A DNA stretch of 64,000 bases from an uncultured Olsenella sp. (GTDB lineage Bacteria > Actinomycetota > Coriobacteriia > Coriobacteriales > Atopobiaceae): NCBI GenBank assembly GCA_900314495.1, contig OMVJ01000007.1, forward strand, positions 1 to 64,000, given 5' to 3'. The stretch's first letter is position 1. Each line of letters begins with the position of its first letter. Both the position numbers and the translations under genes were made by a program. A model generated the notes under the pieces. That model was not told the DNA's origin and searched no databases. It worked only from the letters and a program-made list of their open reading frames with translations. Positions 19,976-26,647 of this stretch are shown here, piece after piece.

Positions 19976-20524
19976 TTACTTCTTCTTCGTGGCGATGCTC
20001 AGGGGCTTGACCAGGGCCTGGACCACGATGGCGTTGAATGCCGCGGTGCCGAAGACGATGGGCAGCTTCACCACGATGTTCGCCATGGGGGCGCCCATGA
20101 CGATGTTGCCGCCAGCGGCGAACAGCAGGCCGGACACCAGGGTGGTGACGAAGGCCGCAACAAGGGGCATGACCTTGGTGTTCTTGAGGGCGCTGCGGGT
20201 GAGCGCGAACATCACCAGGGCACCGACGGACTCCGTGAGGAAGTTGAGGCCGGGGATGGAGGTGGTGAGCTGGATGACCACGGCCGTGAGCAGGCCGATG
20301 ATCACGGACTGCGCGGCGGAGGCGTCAAGCAGAAGGATTGCCAGGCAGTAGGCCGCAATCAGGAACTGCGGCTTGATGCCCACGATGCCCAGGGCGTTGC
20401 CCAGGGTGAGGTTGAGGATGAAGCCCGCGGCGAGGAGGATTGCCACGAGGACGAGCGATGCGACGTCGAACGTGCTCTTGGAGCTGTTGCTGGTGACCTT
20501 GCGTGCCTGTTCCTGCTGTGCCAT
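19976..20524 (-). CDS. ECF transporter S component, TrpP-like (probable tryptophan)
   Basis: 182-aa membrane protein with about six segments. It resembles the TrpP family by length, by GIKPQF followed by an ILLLD segment, and by IQLTTSIPGLN in the next loop. The trp-type leader and attenuator directly upstream is independent evidence for tryptophan as substrate. The protein contains no tryptophan residue. ATG 20524 has AAGGGA upstream. Substrate binding is inferred, not shown. Confidence 0.85.
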   Translation of the reverse strand: MAQQEQARKVTSNSSKSTFDVASLVLVAILLAAGFILNLTLGNALGIVGIKPQFLIAAYCLAILLLDASAAQSVIIGLLTAVVIQLTTSIPGLNFLTESVGALVMFALTRSALKNTKVMPLVAAFVTTLVSGLLFAAGGNIVMGAPMANIVVKLPIVFGTAAFNAIVVQALVKPLSIATKKK

Positions 20525-20600
20525 GATCTGTTCCCTTTCAAACGTAGGATCTGGGATGCCTTCCGGAACAACGTTCCTTGCGCTGCCACGTCTGCGCACG

Positions 20601-20629
20601 AAAAAAGCCCCCGGTCGCAACCGGGAGCT
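20601..20629 (-). terminator. Tryptophan attenuator terminator
   Basis: A 10-bp stem with one G-U pair (arms 20606-20615 and 20620-20629) has a 4-nt loop and is followed on the minus strand by TTTTTT. It lies 28 nt after the stop of the leader peptide and 77 nt before the S-component ATG. Upstream alternatives on the minus strand are a hairpin beginning inside the Trp codons (GGAC 20689-20686 with GTCC 20657-20654, plus inner CAG/CTG) and a TTCGC/GCGAA pairing (20653-20649 with 20634-20630) that reaches the base of the terminator. Confidence 0.88.
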
Positions 20630-20657
20630 TTCGCAAACAAGTGCATGCGCGAAGGAC

Positions 20658-20738
20658 TCACAGCCGACCGACTGAGGGCATACGGGTCCACCACCAGTTC
20701 ATGCTCATGCGCTCGTACGACGCGACGATGCAGGCCAT
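20658..20738 (-). CDS. Trp leader peptide (three consecutive Trp codons)
   Basis: 26-codon reading frame with a strong ribosome site (GGGGAG, 6 nt before ATG 20738), ending in TGA at 20658-20660. Codons 15-17 (20688-20696) are TGG TGG TGG within MNWWWTR. The Trp codons abut the 5' strand of the first leader hairpin, as expected for ribosome-stalling attenuation. It precedes the terminator at 20601-20629 and the TrpP-like ECF transporter. It encodes a regulatory peptide of no expected function of its own. Confidence 0.88.
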   Translation of the reverse strand: MACIVASYERMSMNWWWTRMPSVGRL

Positions 20739-20779
20739 GGTGTGCTCCCCTCTGCCAATCGGTGCGGCCAACGATTGAA

Positions 20780-20808
20780 ATAATAGGTGTCCGCCCATGC
20801 ACACGGAC
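20780..20808 (-). promoter_or_regulatory. Candidate promoter and dyad of the tryptophan transporter operon
   Basis: TATTAT (minus strand, 20780-20785) is a plausible -10 about 40 nt before the leader peptide. No good -35 is present at normal spacing. A dyad GTCCG-N10-CGGAC (20789-20808) lies directly upstream of the -10, in the spacer/-35 area, where a repressor or activator could bind. Confidence 0.4.
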
Positions 20809-20843
20809 TGAGCGAAACAAACGCTTAACACCCAATGTGTACG

Positions 20844-20867
20844 AAAAAGCCCCGCCGTAGCGGGGCT
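20844..20867 (-). terminator. Terminator of the rplU-rpmA operon
   Basis: A perfect 8-bp stem AGCCCCGC/GCGGGGCT (20848-20855, 20860-20867) with a 4-nt loop is followed on the minus strand by TTTTT, 21 nt past the rpmA stop. Confidence 0.92.
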
Positions 20868-20888
20868 GTGAGTGCAACTTGGTGATGC

Positions 20889-21140
20889 CTACTCGGCGGT
20901 GCGAACGTGCACGTAGTGCTTGGCACCCTTGACGAACTCCACCGTGCCGTCTGCCAGGGCGAACAGGGTGTCGTCCTTGCCGCGACCGACATTCTCACCG
21001 GGGGTGATGTGCGTGCCGCGCTGGCGGACGATGATCTGGCCAGTCTTGATGCTCTGGCCGCCGAAAACCTTGGTGCCCAGACGCTGCGCGTGGGAGTCGC
21101 GGCCGTTGCGGGAGGAGCCGAGTCCCTTCTTGTGAGCCAT
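20889..21140 (-). CDS. rpmA: 50S ribosomal protein L27
   Basis: 83 aa, with the family core [19 protein letters not shown] and [17 protein letters not shown]. The N-terminus begins MAHKKG with no Firmicutes-type cleaved extension. It is the second gene of rplU-rpmA, 40 nt after rplU. obgE, the usual third gene in actinobacteria, is about 4 kb further on, behind the tryptophan transporter. Confidence 0.97.
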   Translation of the reverse strand: MAHKKGLGSSRNGRDSHAQRLGTKVFGGQSIKTGQIIVRQRGTHITPGENVGRGKDDTLFALADGTVEFVKGAKHYVHVRTAE

Positions 21141-21180
21141 GAAAATACCTGCCTATCTACTTCAAGTAGTGATTCGACTA

Positions 21181-21522
21181 CTAGTCCTCGGAAGAAACGG
21201 TGGTCTCGGCCTCGTCAACCGGGAGCTCCACAACCTGGAGCTTGGTGAGGTTCTGACGGTGACCACGGGTGCGGTGGTAGCGCTTGCGCTTCTTGAACTT
21301 GAACACAATGACCTTCTCGCCCTTGTGCTGGTCCAGAACCTCAGCGACGACCTTCTTGTCTGCGAGCGCGGCGGCATCTGCGACGGTGCTCTTGCCGTCG
21401 TTGAGCATGAGAACGTCAAGGCTAACCTTGTCGCCAGGCTGCGCGTCGAGCTTCTCGACGTCAATGACGTCGCCCTTGGCAACCTTGTACTGCTTGCCAC
21501 CAGTAGAAACGATTGCGTACAT
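21181..21522 (-). CDS. rplU: 50S ribosomal protein L21
   Basis: 113 aa, recognised by MYAIVSTGGKQYKVAKGD and the RNA-binding FKKRKRYHRTRGHRQ, with a short acidic tail. ATG 21522 has GAGGAG 7 nt upstream. A near-consensus promoter lies 42-69 nt upstream. Confidence 0.97.
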   Translation of the reverse strand: MYAIVSTGGKQYKVAKGDVIDVEKLDAQPGDKVSLDVLMLNDGKSTVADAAALADKKVVAEVLDQHKGEKVIVFKFKKRKRYHRTRGHRQNLTKLQVVELPVDEAETTVSSED

Positions 21523-21563
21523 GTGAGAACTCCTCATTGCTGGTCTTAGTGCAACAGCTAACA

Positions 21564-21591
21564 ATTATACGTGCTTGGTCTGCACAGTCAA
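21564..21591 (-). promoter_or_regulatory. rplU: rplU promoter
   Basis: TTGACT (21586-21591), a 16-bp spacer and a consensus TATAAT (21564-21569) on the minus strand make this the clearest sigma-70 type promoter in the window. It starts directly after the T tract of the upstream terminator. Confidence 0.8.
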
Positions 21592-21593
21592 CG

Positions 21594-21650
21594 AAAAATC
21601 CCGTGCACTCGCGGTTGAGAGGACCGAAGTGAGGCACAGGCACACGGGAT
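21594..21650 (-). terminator. Terminator of the radical-SAM gene pair
   Basis: ATCCCGTG/CACGGGAT arms (21643-21650 and 21598-21605) close a long imperfect hairpin with an inner bulged stem, followed on the minus strand by TTTTT. Because it ends before the rplU promoter, it belongs to the upstream genes rather than to an L21 leader. Confidence 0.7.
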
Positions 21651-21713
21651 ATGGTTCAGTTGAGCTGCACAGATTGCGCCTGTGAAAGAATAGACCCTCC
21701 CGCGCGCGTTGGT

Positions 21714-22433
21714 CTAGAACTGGAGCGGCTCCACAAGATGGCCATTTTCCTCCTCGTGCCACAGGCCCACGCGCTTGACCCGCAGGGCGCGCATGCTGGC
21801 ACCCGCAAGCTCCGGCCTGGCCAGCGCCGCCTGCACCAGGATCGCCGGCCGCAGGGCACCCTCGTTGCTGGAGCGGGTGTCCAGGGCCATCCGTAGGCCG
21901 TCCCCTTGGCCCAGCCGGCTGGTCTGCCACGATACCAGGGCGTCCGAGAGCTCGATCCTCTTGGGCTTGTCGCCCCGCATGTACTTGAGGGTGGACTCCG
22001 CCTTGAGCTCCGCCACGGCTGCGTCGAAGGCGCCGGCGTCCAGCCCCGTCCCAAGGAGGTCCAGCTCCCAGGCAGACCGCTGCGCCCAGGCCTCCAGCGC
22101 CGGCACCTTGCGCGGCAGGTAGGCCACCGCCGTGGGGCCCAGCGCCCGTGGCGTGGCCGCGGCAAGCGAGGCCAGCGCCTGGGCCTCCGGCATGCGCCGG
22201 GTGACCATGAGGTCGTAGTACTCGCAGCAGGAGGAGGCGCCGACCGGCAGGGCCTGCGAGAACTGCAGCCTAATGCGCCGCGCAAAGCCGTTGCCCACGG
22301 AGAAGGGCACGTCGGACCGCCTGATGCAGCGGTTGATGGTGTTGATGACCTCCAGGTGGCCCAGGTAGGCCAGCCTGCCGTCCTTCTGGTACCTGACGCG
22401 CAGGCGGTACAGCACGAGCCCGTCGTCCGTCAT
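21714..22433 (-). CDS. DUF2344 / TIGR03936 protein (radical SAM-linked)
   Basis: 239 aa, starting YRLRVRYQKDGRLAYLGHLEV, the hallmark of DUF2344. The family is nearly always fused to, or next to, a TIGR03960-type B12-binding radical SAM protein, as here, where the two overlap by 4 nt. The biochemical function is not established. Its position next to rplU-rpmA is common in Gram-positives. Confidence 0.9.
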   Translation of the reverse strand: MTDDGLVLYRLRVRYQKDGRLAYLGHLEVINTINRCIRRSDVPFSVGNGFARRIRLQFSQALPVGASSCCEYYDLMVTRRMPEAQALASLAAATPRALGPTAVAYLPRKVPALEAWAQRSAWELDLLGTGLDAGAFDAAVAELKAESTLKYMRGDKPKRIELSDALVSWQTSRLGQGDGLRMALDTRSSNEGALRPAILVQAALARPELAGASMRALRVKRVGLWHEEENGHLVEPLQF

Positions 22434-24301
22434 GCCCTCTCCCCCACAATCACGTTGTCAACCCCGAGTGTCGGGCAGACGCCGCAGCCCGTGCAGCTCG
22501 TGCGCGTGCAGTCGGGCGTGGTCACGCCCTGGGCGGCGCGGCGCCACTCCCGCTTCAGGTAGCCCTGGGACACCCCGGGTGAGGTGTGCTCCCAGGGCAG
22601 GCGCGCGTCCACGCTGAAGGTGGTGCTGGCGATGTCCTCCAGGCTCAGGCCCAGGTCCCGCGCGGCCTCCTCCCACCACTCGTAGTGGAACTGGTCCGTC
22701 CAGGCGTCGAACCTGCAGCCCCGCCGCCAGGCGCCGGCAATGAGGTCGAAGCCGCGCCGGCCCATCTTTGAGAGGGCGGCCTCCACCACGGACGTCTGGG
22801 CGCTGTGGTAGGAGACCCTGATGGCGCGGTCCTTGGTGGCGTGCAGCAGCAGCTGCTGGCGCCGCGTGACCTCGCCCAGCTCCAGCTGGGGCGCCCACTG
22901 GAAGGGCGTGTGCGCCTTGGGAACGAAGACCGCGACGGAGATGGACACCGAGACGCCGCTCCTGGGGCCCAGCATCTCACGCCCGATCTGCACCACGCGC
23001 TCCGCCGTCTGTGGAATGCCCAGGATGTCCTCGTCGGTCTCCGTTGGCAGGCCCATCATGAAGTAGAGCTTCATCCTGCGCCAACCGTTGGCGAAGGCGT
23101 TCCTGGCGGCGGTATCTATGTCCTCGTCCGTCACGTTCTTGTTTATGACGTCGCGCAGGCGCTGGGTGCCGGCCTCCGGGGCGAAGGTAAGTCCCGTCTT
23201 CCTGGATGCCCCGACGGCCGCCGCCATGTCCACGCCGAAGGAATCCAGCCGCTGGGAGGGTATGCTCACCTTTATGCCCTTGGCGGAGAGCTCCTCCTTC
23301 AGGCCGTTGAGCATCTCCGCGCACTGTGAGTGGTCCGTGGTGGAGAGGGACGAGAGCGAGCACTCGTCGTAGCCGGTGGTCGCCAGGCCCTGCTCCACGG
23401 CGCCTATGACCTGGGAGGCGGGCCTCTCGCGCACCGGCCGGTAGGTCATGCCCGCCTGGCAGAAGCGGCACCCGCGGGCGCATCCGCGCAGCACCTCCAC
23501 GGTAAGGCGATCCTGCACCAGCCCCATGTAGGGCACGATTTTCTCGCACAGGGGGTCCGTGGCGGCAAAGTCCCCAACGCAGCGCTTGAGCACCCGGGCC
23601 GGCACGTCCTCGCCGGCCTTAGGCACCGCGTAGCCCCACTCCGTGGAGGTCTCGTCCACCACGATGTCGTACAGCCGCGGCACGTAGACGCCCTGTATCC
23701 TGCCGAGGTTGCGCAGGATGTCCAGGCGGCTGAGGCCCGCTGCCCGGCCGTCGCGCACGCAATGGCACATCTCCACTATGGCCTCCTCGCCGTCACCTAG
23801 GAGGATGGCGTCGAACATGGGGGCCATGGGCTCGCAGTTCCACACCGAGGGGCCGCCGCCCAGGACTATGGCGTCGTCCTCCGCACGGTCTTCCGCCCTG
23901 ACGGGAATGCGAGAGAGGTCCAGGGCCTCCATGATGTTGGTGCAGGCCATCTCGAAGGCCATGGTGAAGCCCACCACCTCGAAGGAGGCAATGGGAGAGG
24001 AGGTCTCCAGCGAAAGCATGGGGACGCCGTTCCTGCGCATGAGGTCCGCCATGTCGGGCCAGGGCAGGTAGGAGCGCTCGCAAGAAATGCCCTCGGCCTT
24101 GTTCAGCTCGTTGTACAGGATGGCGACGCCCAGGTTGGGCTGGCCCACCTCATACGCGTCGGGGTAGATCATACACGCGTGGAAGGGACCGGGCTGGTCC
24201 TCCACGGCACCCCACTCGTGGTCAAGGTAGCGGCTGGGTTTCTCAACAAGCGGGAGGAAGGGCTCTATGTCCGCGTAGCGATCCTCGCGGGGAAGCTTCA
24301 T
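22430..24301 (-). CDS. TIGR03960-type B12-binding domain/radical SAM protein
   Basis: 623 aa. A Rossmann-like cobalamin-binding-type region comes first (DAYEVGQPNLGVAILYNELN). The radical SAM domain has the 4Fe-4S motif CARGCRFC (Cys274, 278, 281) and RLRDVINKNVTDEDI. A Cys-rich C-terminus (CTRTSCTGCGVC) may hold a second cluster. It is coupled to the DUF2344 gene by an ATGA overlap. Reaction and substrate are unknown for this family. Confidence 0.92.
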   Translation of the reverse strand: MKLPREDRYADIEPFLPLVEKPSRYLDHEWGAVEDQPGPFHACMIYPDAYEVGQPNLGVAILYNELNKAEGISCERSYLPWPDMADLMRRNGVPMLSLETSSPIASFEVVGFTMAFEMACTNIMEALDLSRIPVRAEDRAEDDAIVLGGGPSVWNCEPMAPMFDAILLGDGEEAIVEMCHCVRDGRAAGLSRLDILRNLGRIQGVYVPRLYDIVVDETSTEWGYAVPKAGEDVPARVLKRCVGDFAATDPLCEKIVPYMGLVQDRLTVEVLRGCARGCRFCQAGMTYRPVRERPASQVIGAVEQGLATTGYDECSLSSLSTTDHSQCAEMLNGLKEELSAKGIKVSIPSQRLDSFGVDMAAAVGASRKTGLTFAPEAGTQRLRDVINKNVTDEDIDTAARNAFANGWRRMKLYFMMGLPTETDEDILGIPQTAERVVQIGREMLGPRSGVSVSISVAVFVPKAHTPFQWAPQLELGEVTRRQQLLLHATKDRAIRVSYHSAQTSVVEAALSKMGRRGFDLIAGAWRRGCRFDAWTDQFHYEWWEEAARDLGLSLEDIASTTFSVDARLPWEHTSPGVSQGYLKREWRRAAQGVTTPDCTRTSCTGCGVCPTLGVDNVIVGERA

Positions 24302-24310
24302 GCTGGGCTC

Positions 24311-25303
24311 CTAGTCATACGTGACGTAGCCCGCGCCGTCACCCGCGGAGGGCGAGGCAAGGCGCGCCGGCTTGGGCGCTTCCGCCGCAGCCGCGCCGGG
24401 ACGCAGGGAGGACACGCGACCCAGCGCCTCCGCCGCCCAGGCCGGGACGTCAGGAAGCTCTATGCCGGGCAGCTGGAGCGTGCCCTCCTCCACCCTGATC
24501 TTTGCCTCCACCACACGGCCGGAGACCACGGTGCCCCCGTAGCCTATGGCTCCGCGCACCACGAACTTCAACGCGGGCACGTGCCCCAGGATGCCGCGCG
24601 CCGACGCCCTGAACACCAGGCCGGCAAGGGCCATGATGGCAGCGTCAACCGCGCGGTCGGCGGAGAGCCCCTTGCCGTGCGCCGCGGCAATGTCGAAGGC
24701 GAGCTTGATCTGGTTACCCGTCATGATGGGCAGGTCCGCCCCGTGAATGAGGTCCACGGCGCCCACGCCCGCGTTCTCCAGCGCGCAGCGGTTGATGAGC
24801 CGGTCCACCTCCAGCTGGCGGCAGAAGGCGAAGTTCGCGGCAGCGGCAACCGGGTCCGGCGAGACGTTGAGCAGCCATTCGGCAAGGGCATCCACCAAGG
24901 CGCCCTTCTCTGACGCGCACACAAGTGAGAGGAGCTGGCGAGCCTCTTCCGTGGCGTTGACGTCTGGGGTGTCCAGCGCGGACTCCGCAACCAGCGCCAC
25001 GTTGACGCCCGAGCCAAGGTATGAACCGGCTGCGGCAGCAACAAGGTCGTCCGAGCCGCCTGCAAGGACGAGGGCGGCGTCCACGCCCGGGGCAACCCTC
25101 ACGGCGCCCACAAGCCCGGACACGTCCACGGTTGCCCCGCCCTGCTCCGGGACGAAGGCGTCCTTGACCGTCTGGGCTATCCAGCGCGGCACCTTGGGGT
25201 CCACCACAATCTGGAAGTGGAGGGGCCTCTCGGCGCTGCTGGCAGACTCGCGCCCCTTTTGCACAAGCTCCAAGACCCTGCCCACAGAGAATCCCGACGG
25301 CAT
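24311..25303 (-). CDS. DUF697-like protein
   Basis: 330 aa. The central part (about 175-270) resembles DUF697: GNQIKLAFDIAAAHGKGLSADRAV, then GILGHVPALKFVVRGAIGYGGT. The first 150 residues resemble a nucleotide-binding-like alpha/beta domain, but I see no P-loop. The C-terminus is Ala/Pro-rich. ATG 25303 has AGGGGAG 4 nt upstream. It lies 9 nt before the radical SAM gene on the same strand, so it is probably co-transcribed. Function unknown. Confidence 0.75.
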   Translation of the reverse strand: MPSGFSVGRVLELVQKGRESASSAERPLHFQIVVDPKVPRWIAQTVKDAFVPEQGGATVDVSGLVGAVRVAPGVDAALVLAGGSDDLVAAAAGSYLGSGVNVALVAESALDTPDVNATEEARQLLSLVCASEKGALVDALAEWLLNVSPDPVAAAANFAFCRQLEVDRLINRCALENAGVGAVDLIHGADLPIMTGNQIKLAFDIAAAHGKGLSADRAVDAAIMALAGLVFRASARGILGHVPALKFVVRGAIGYGGTVVSGRVVEAKIRVEEGTLQLPGIELPDVPAWAAEALGRVSSLRPGAAAAEAPKPARLASPSAGDGAGYVTYD

Positions 25304-25407
25304 AGCTCTCCCCTCGCACGGTGGCCCCACGGGGCCAACAGAGTAATCATCTTACTTTAGCGGATTTGCCTCCCGCTGGCGAAGGCCAAAGCCCGCGGGC
25401 CGCAGGC

Positions 25408-26637
25408 CTAGGCCGCCTTCGTCCGGTGCCGCCACACGGACTGCACCAACCCCATGGACGTGAACTGCGCCACCATGGAGGACGAGCCGAAGCTCACGAA
25501 CGGCAGGGGGATGCCCGTGATGGGCATGATGCCAATGCACATGCCCACGTTCTGCAGCAGCTGGAAGGTCCACATGGCCGTCACGCCCACAAGCACCAGC
25601 TTGCCGAAGGGCGACTCCACCCTCATGGCCAGCGCCACGGTTGAGAAGAGCATGGCGGCGAAGAGGCCGAGCAGCAGGACCGACCCCACGAAGCCGAACT
25701 CCTCCGCCATGAGGGCGAACACGAAGTCCGTGTGGGCCTCCGGCAGGAAGCCCGAGCCCGCCTGGCTGGCGTTGCCTATGCCCTTGCCCACCAGGCCGCC
25801 AGAGCCTATGGCGATCTTGGCCTGCTGCAGGTTGTAGCCGTCACCCGTGGGGTCCACCGACGGGTCCATGAAGACGATCAGGCGGTTGAGCTGGTACTGC
25901 TTCAGGACGTGCGGAAAGCCCTCCGCCATGGAGGTGGCCACCACCAGCGCCGCGCCAACCACGATGAGGGCCACCGTCACCAGCACCCAGCTGCGCTTGG
26001 CTCCCCCGCAGATGATGATTGCGGCACCCATGACCAGCACGATGAGGCCGGTGCCCAGGTCCGGCTGGGTCAGGATGAGCACGAAGGGCACAAGCAGCGT
26101 GCCGCACAGCTTCACGTAGTCCGCAAGGGTGTCCACCTTGCCGTTGTACTCCGCCGTAAGGGAGGCCATCATGAGGATGGTCACGGGCTTGGCGAACTCC
26201 GAGGGCTGGAACCTGAGGCCGATGAGGGGAATCTTCACCCAGCCCGTCATGCCCAGAGCGGAGTAGCCCAGGCCGGGTATGGACGGCATGAGCATGAGGA
26301 CCACGTCCACGATGAGCAGAACCCGCGTCATGCCCTCCAGCTGCCGGTAGTCGAACTGCCAGACGAAGAAGGCGGCCACCAGGCCCAGTGCTATTCCCAC
26401 CATGTGGCGCGGGAACGAGGCGTCCGAGATGGTGAGCGACGCCGACCAGATGACGAGGGCGCCAAAGGCCACCAGAAGCAGGTTGGGGACGAGCTCCGGC
26501 AGGTACAGGTCGCTCGTCGCACCGCGCCGCTGGACCCTGCGGGTGCCGCGTCCGGCCATCCTGCCGCCGATGGAGCCGGAGAGCCTCTCGCCCAGCGAGC
26601 CCTCGCCGCCCTCGTGAAGCGCCTTCTCTGCCATCAT
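25408..26637 (-). CDS. rodA: SEDS peptidoglycan polymerase RodA
   Basis: 409-aa polytopic lipid II polymerase for lateral wall growth, with about ten membrane segments. Family motifs are RFQPSEFAKPVTILM, LTQPDLGTG, AEEFGFVG and PLPFVSFGSSSM. A basic cytoplasmic N-terminus of about 45 residues precedes TM1. It starts 10 nt after mrdA, its transpeptidase partner. ATG 26637 is placed by AGGAGG 6 nt upstream; the next codon is also ATG. It is the last gene of mreB-mreC-mreD-mrdA-rodA. Confidence 0.95.
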   Translation of the reverse strand: MMAEKALHEGGEGSLGERLSGSIGGRMAGRGTRRVQRRGATSDLYLPELVPNLLLVAFGALVIWSASLTISDASFPRHMVGIALGLVAAFFVWQFDYRQLEGMTRVLLIVDVVLMLMPSIPGLGYSALGMTGWVKIPLIGLRFQPSEFAKPVTILMMASLTAEYNGKVDTLADYVKLCGTLLVPFVLILTQPDLGTGLIVLVMGAAIIICGGAKRSWVLVTVALIVVGAALVVATSMAEGFPHVLKQYQLNRLIVFMDPSVDPTGDGYNLQQAKIAIGSGGLVGKGIGNASQAGSGFLPEAHTDFVFALMAEEFGFVGSVLLLGLFAAMLFSTVALAMRVESPFGKLVLVGVTAMWTFQLLQNVGMCIGIMPITGIPLPFVSFGSSSMVAQFTSMGLVQSVWRHRTKAA

Positions 26638-26647
26638 GACCTCCCTC

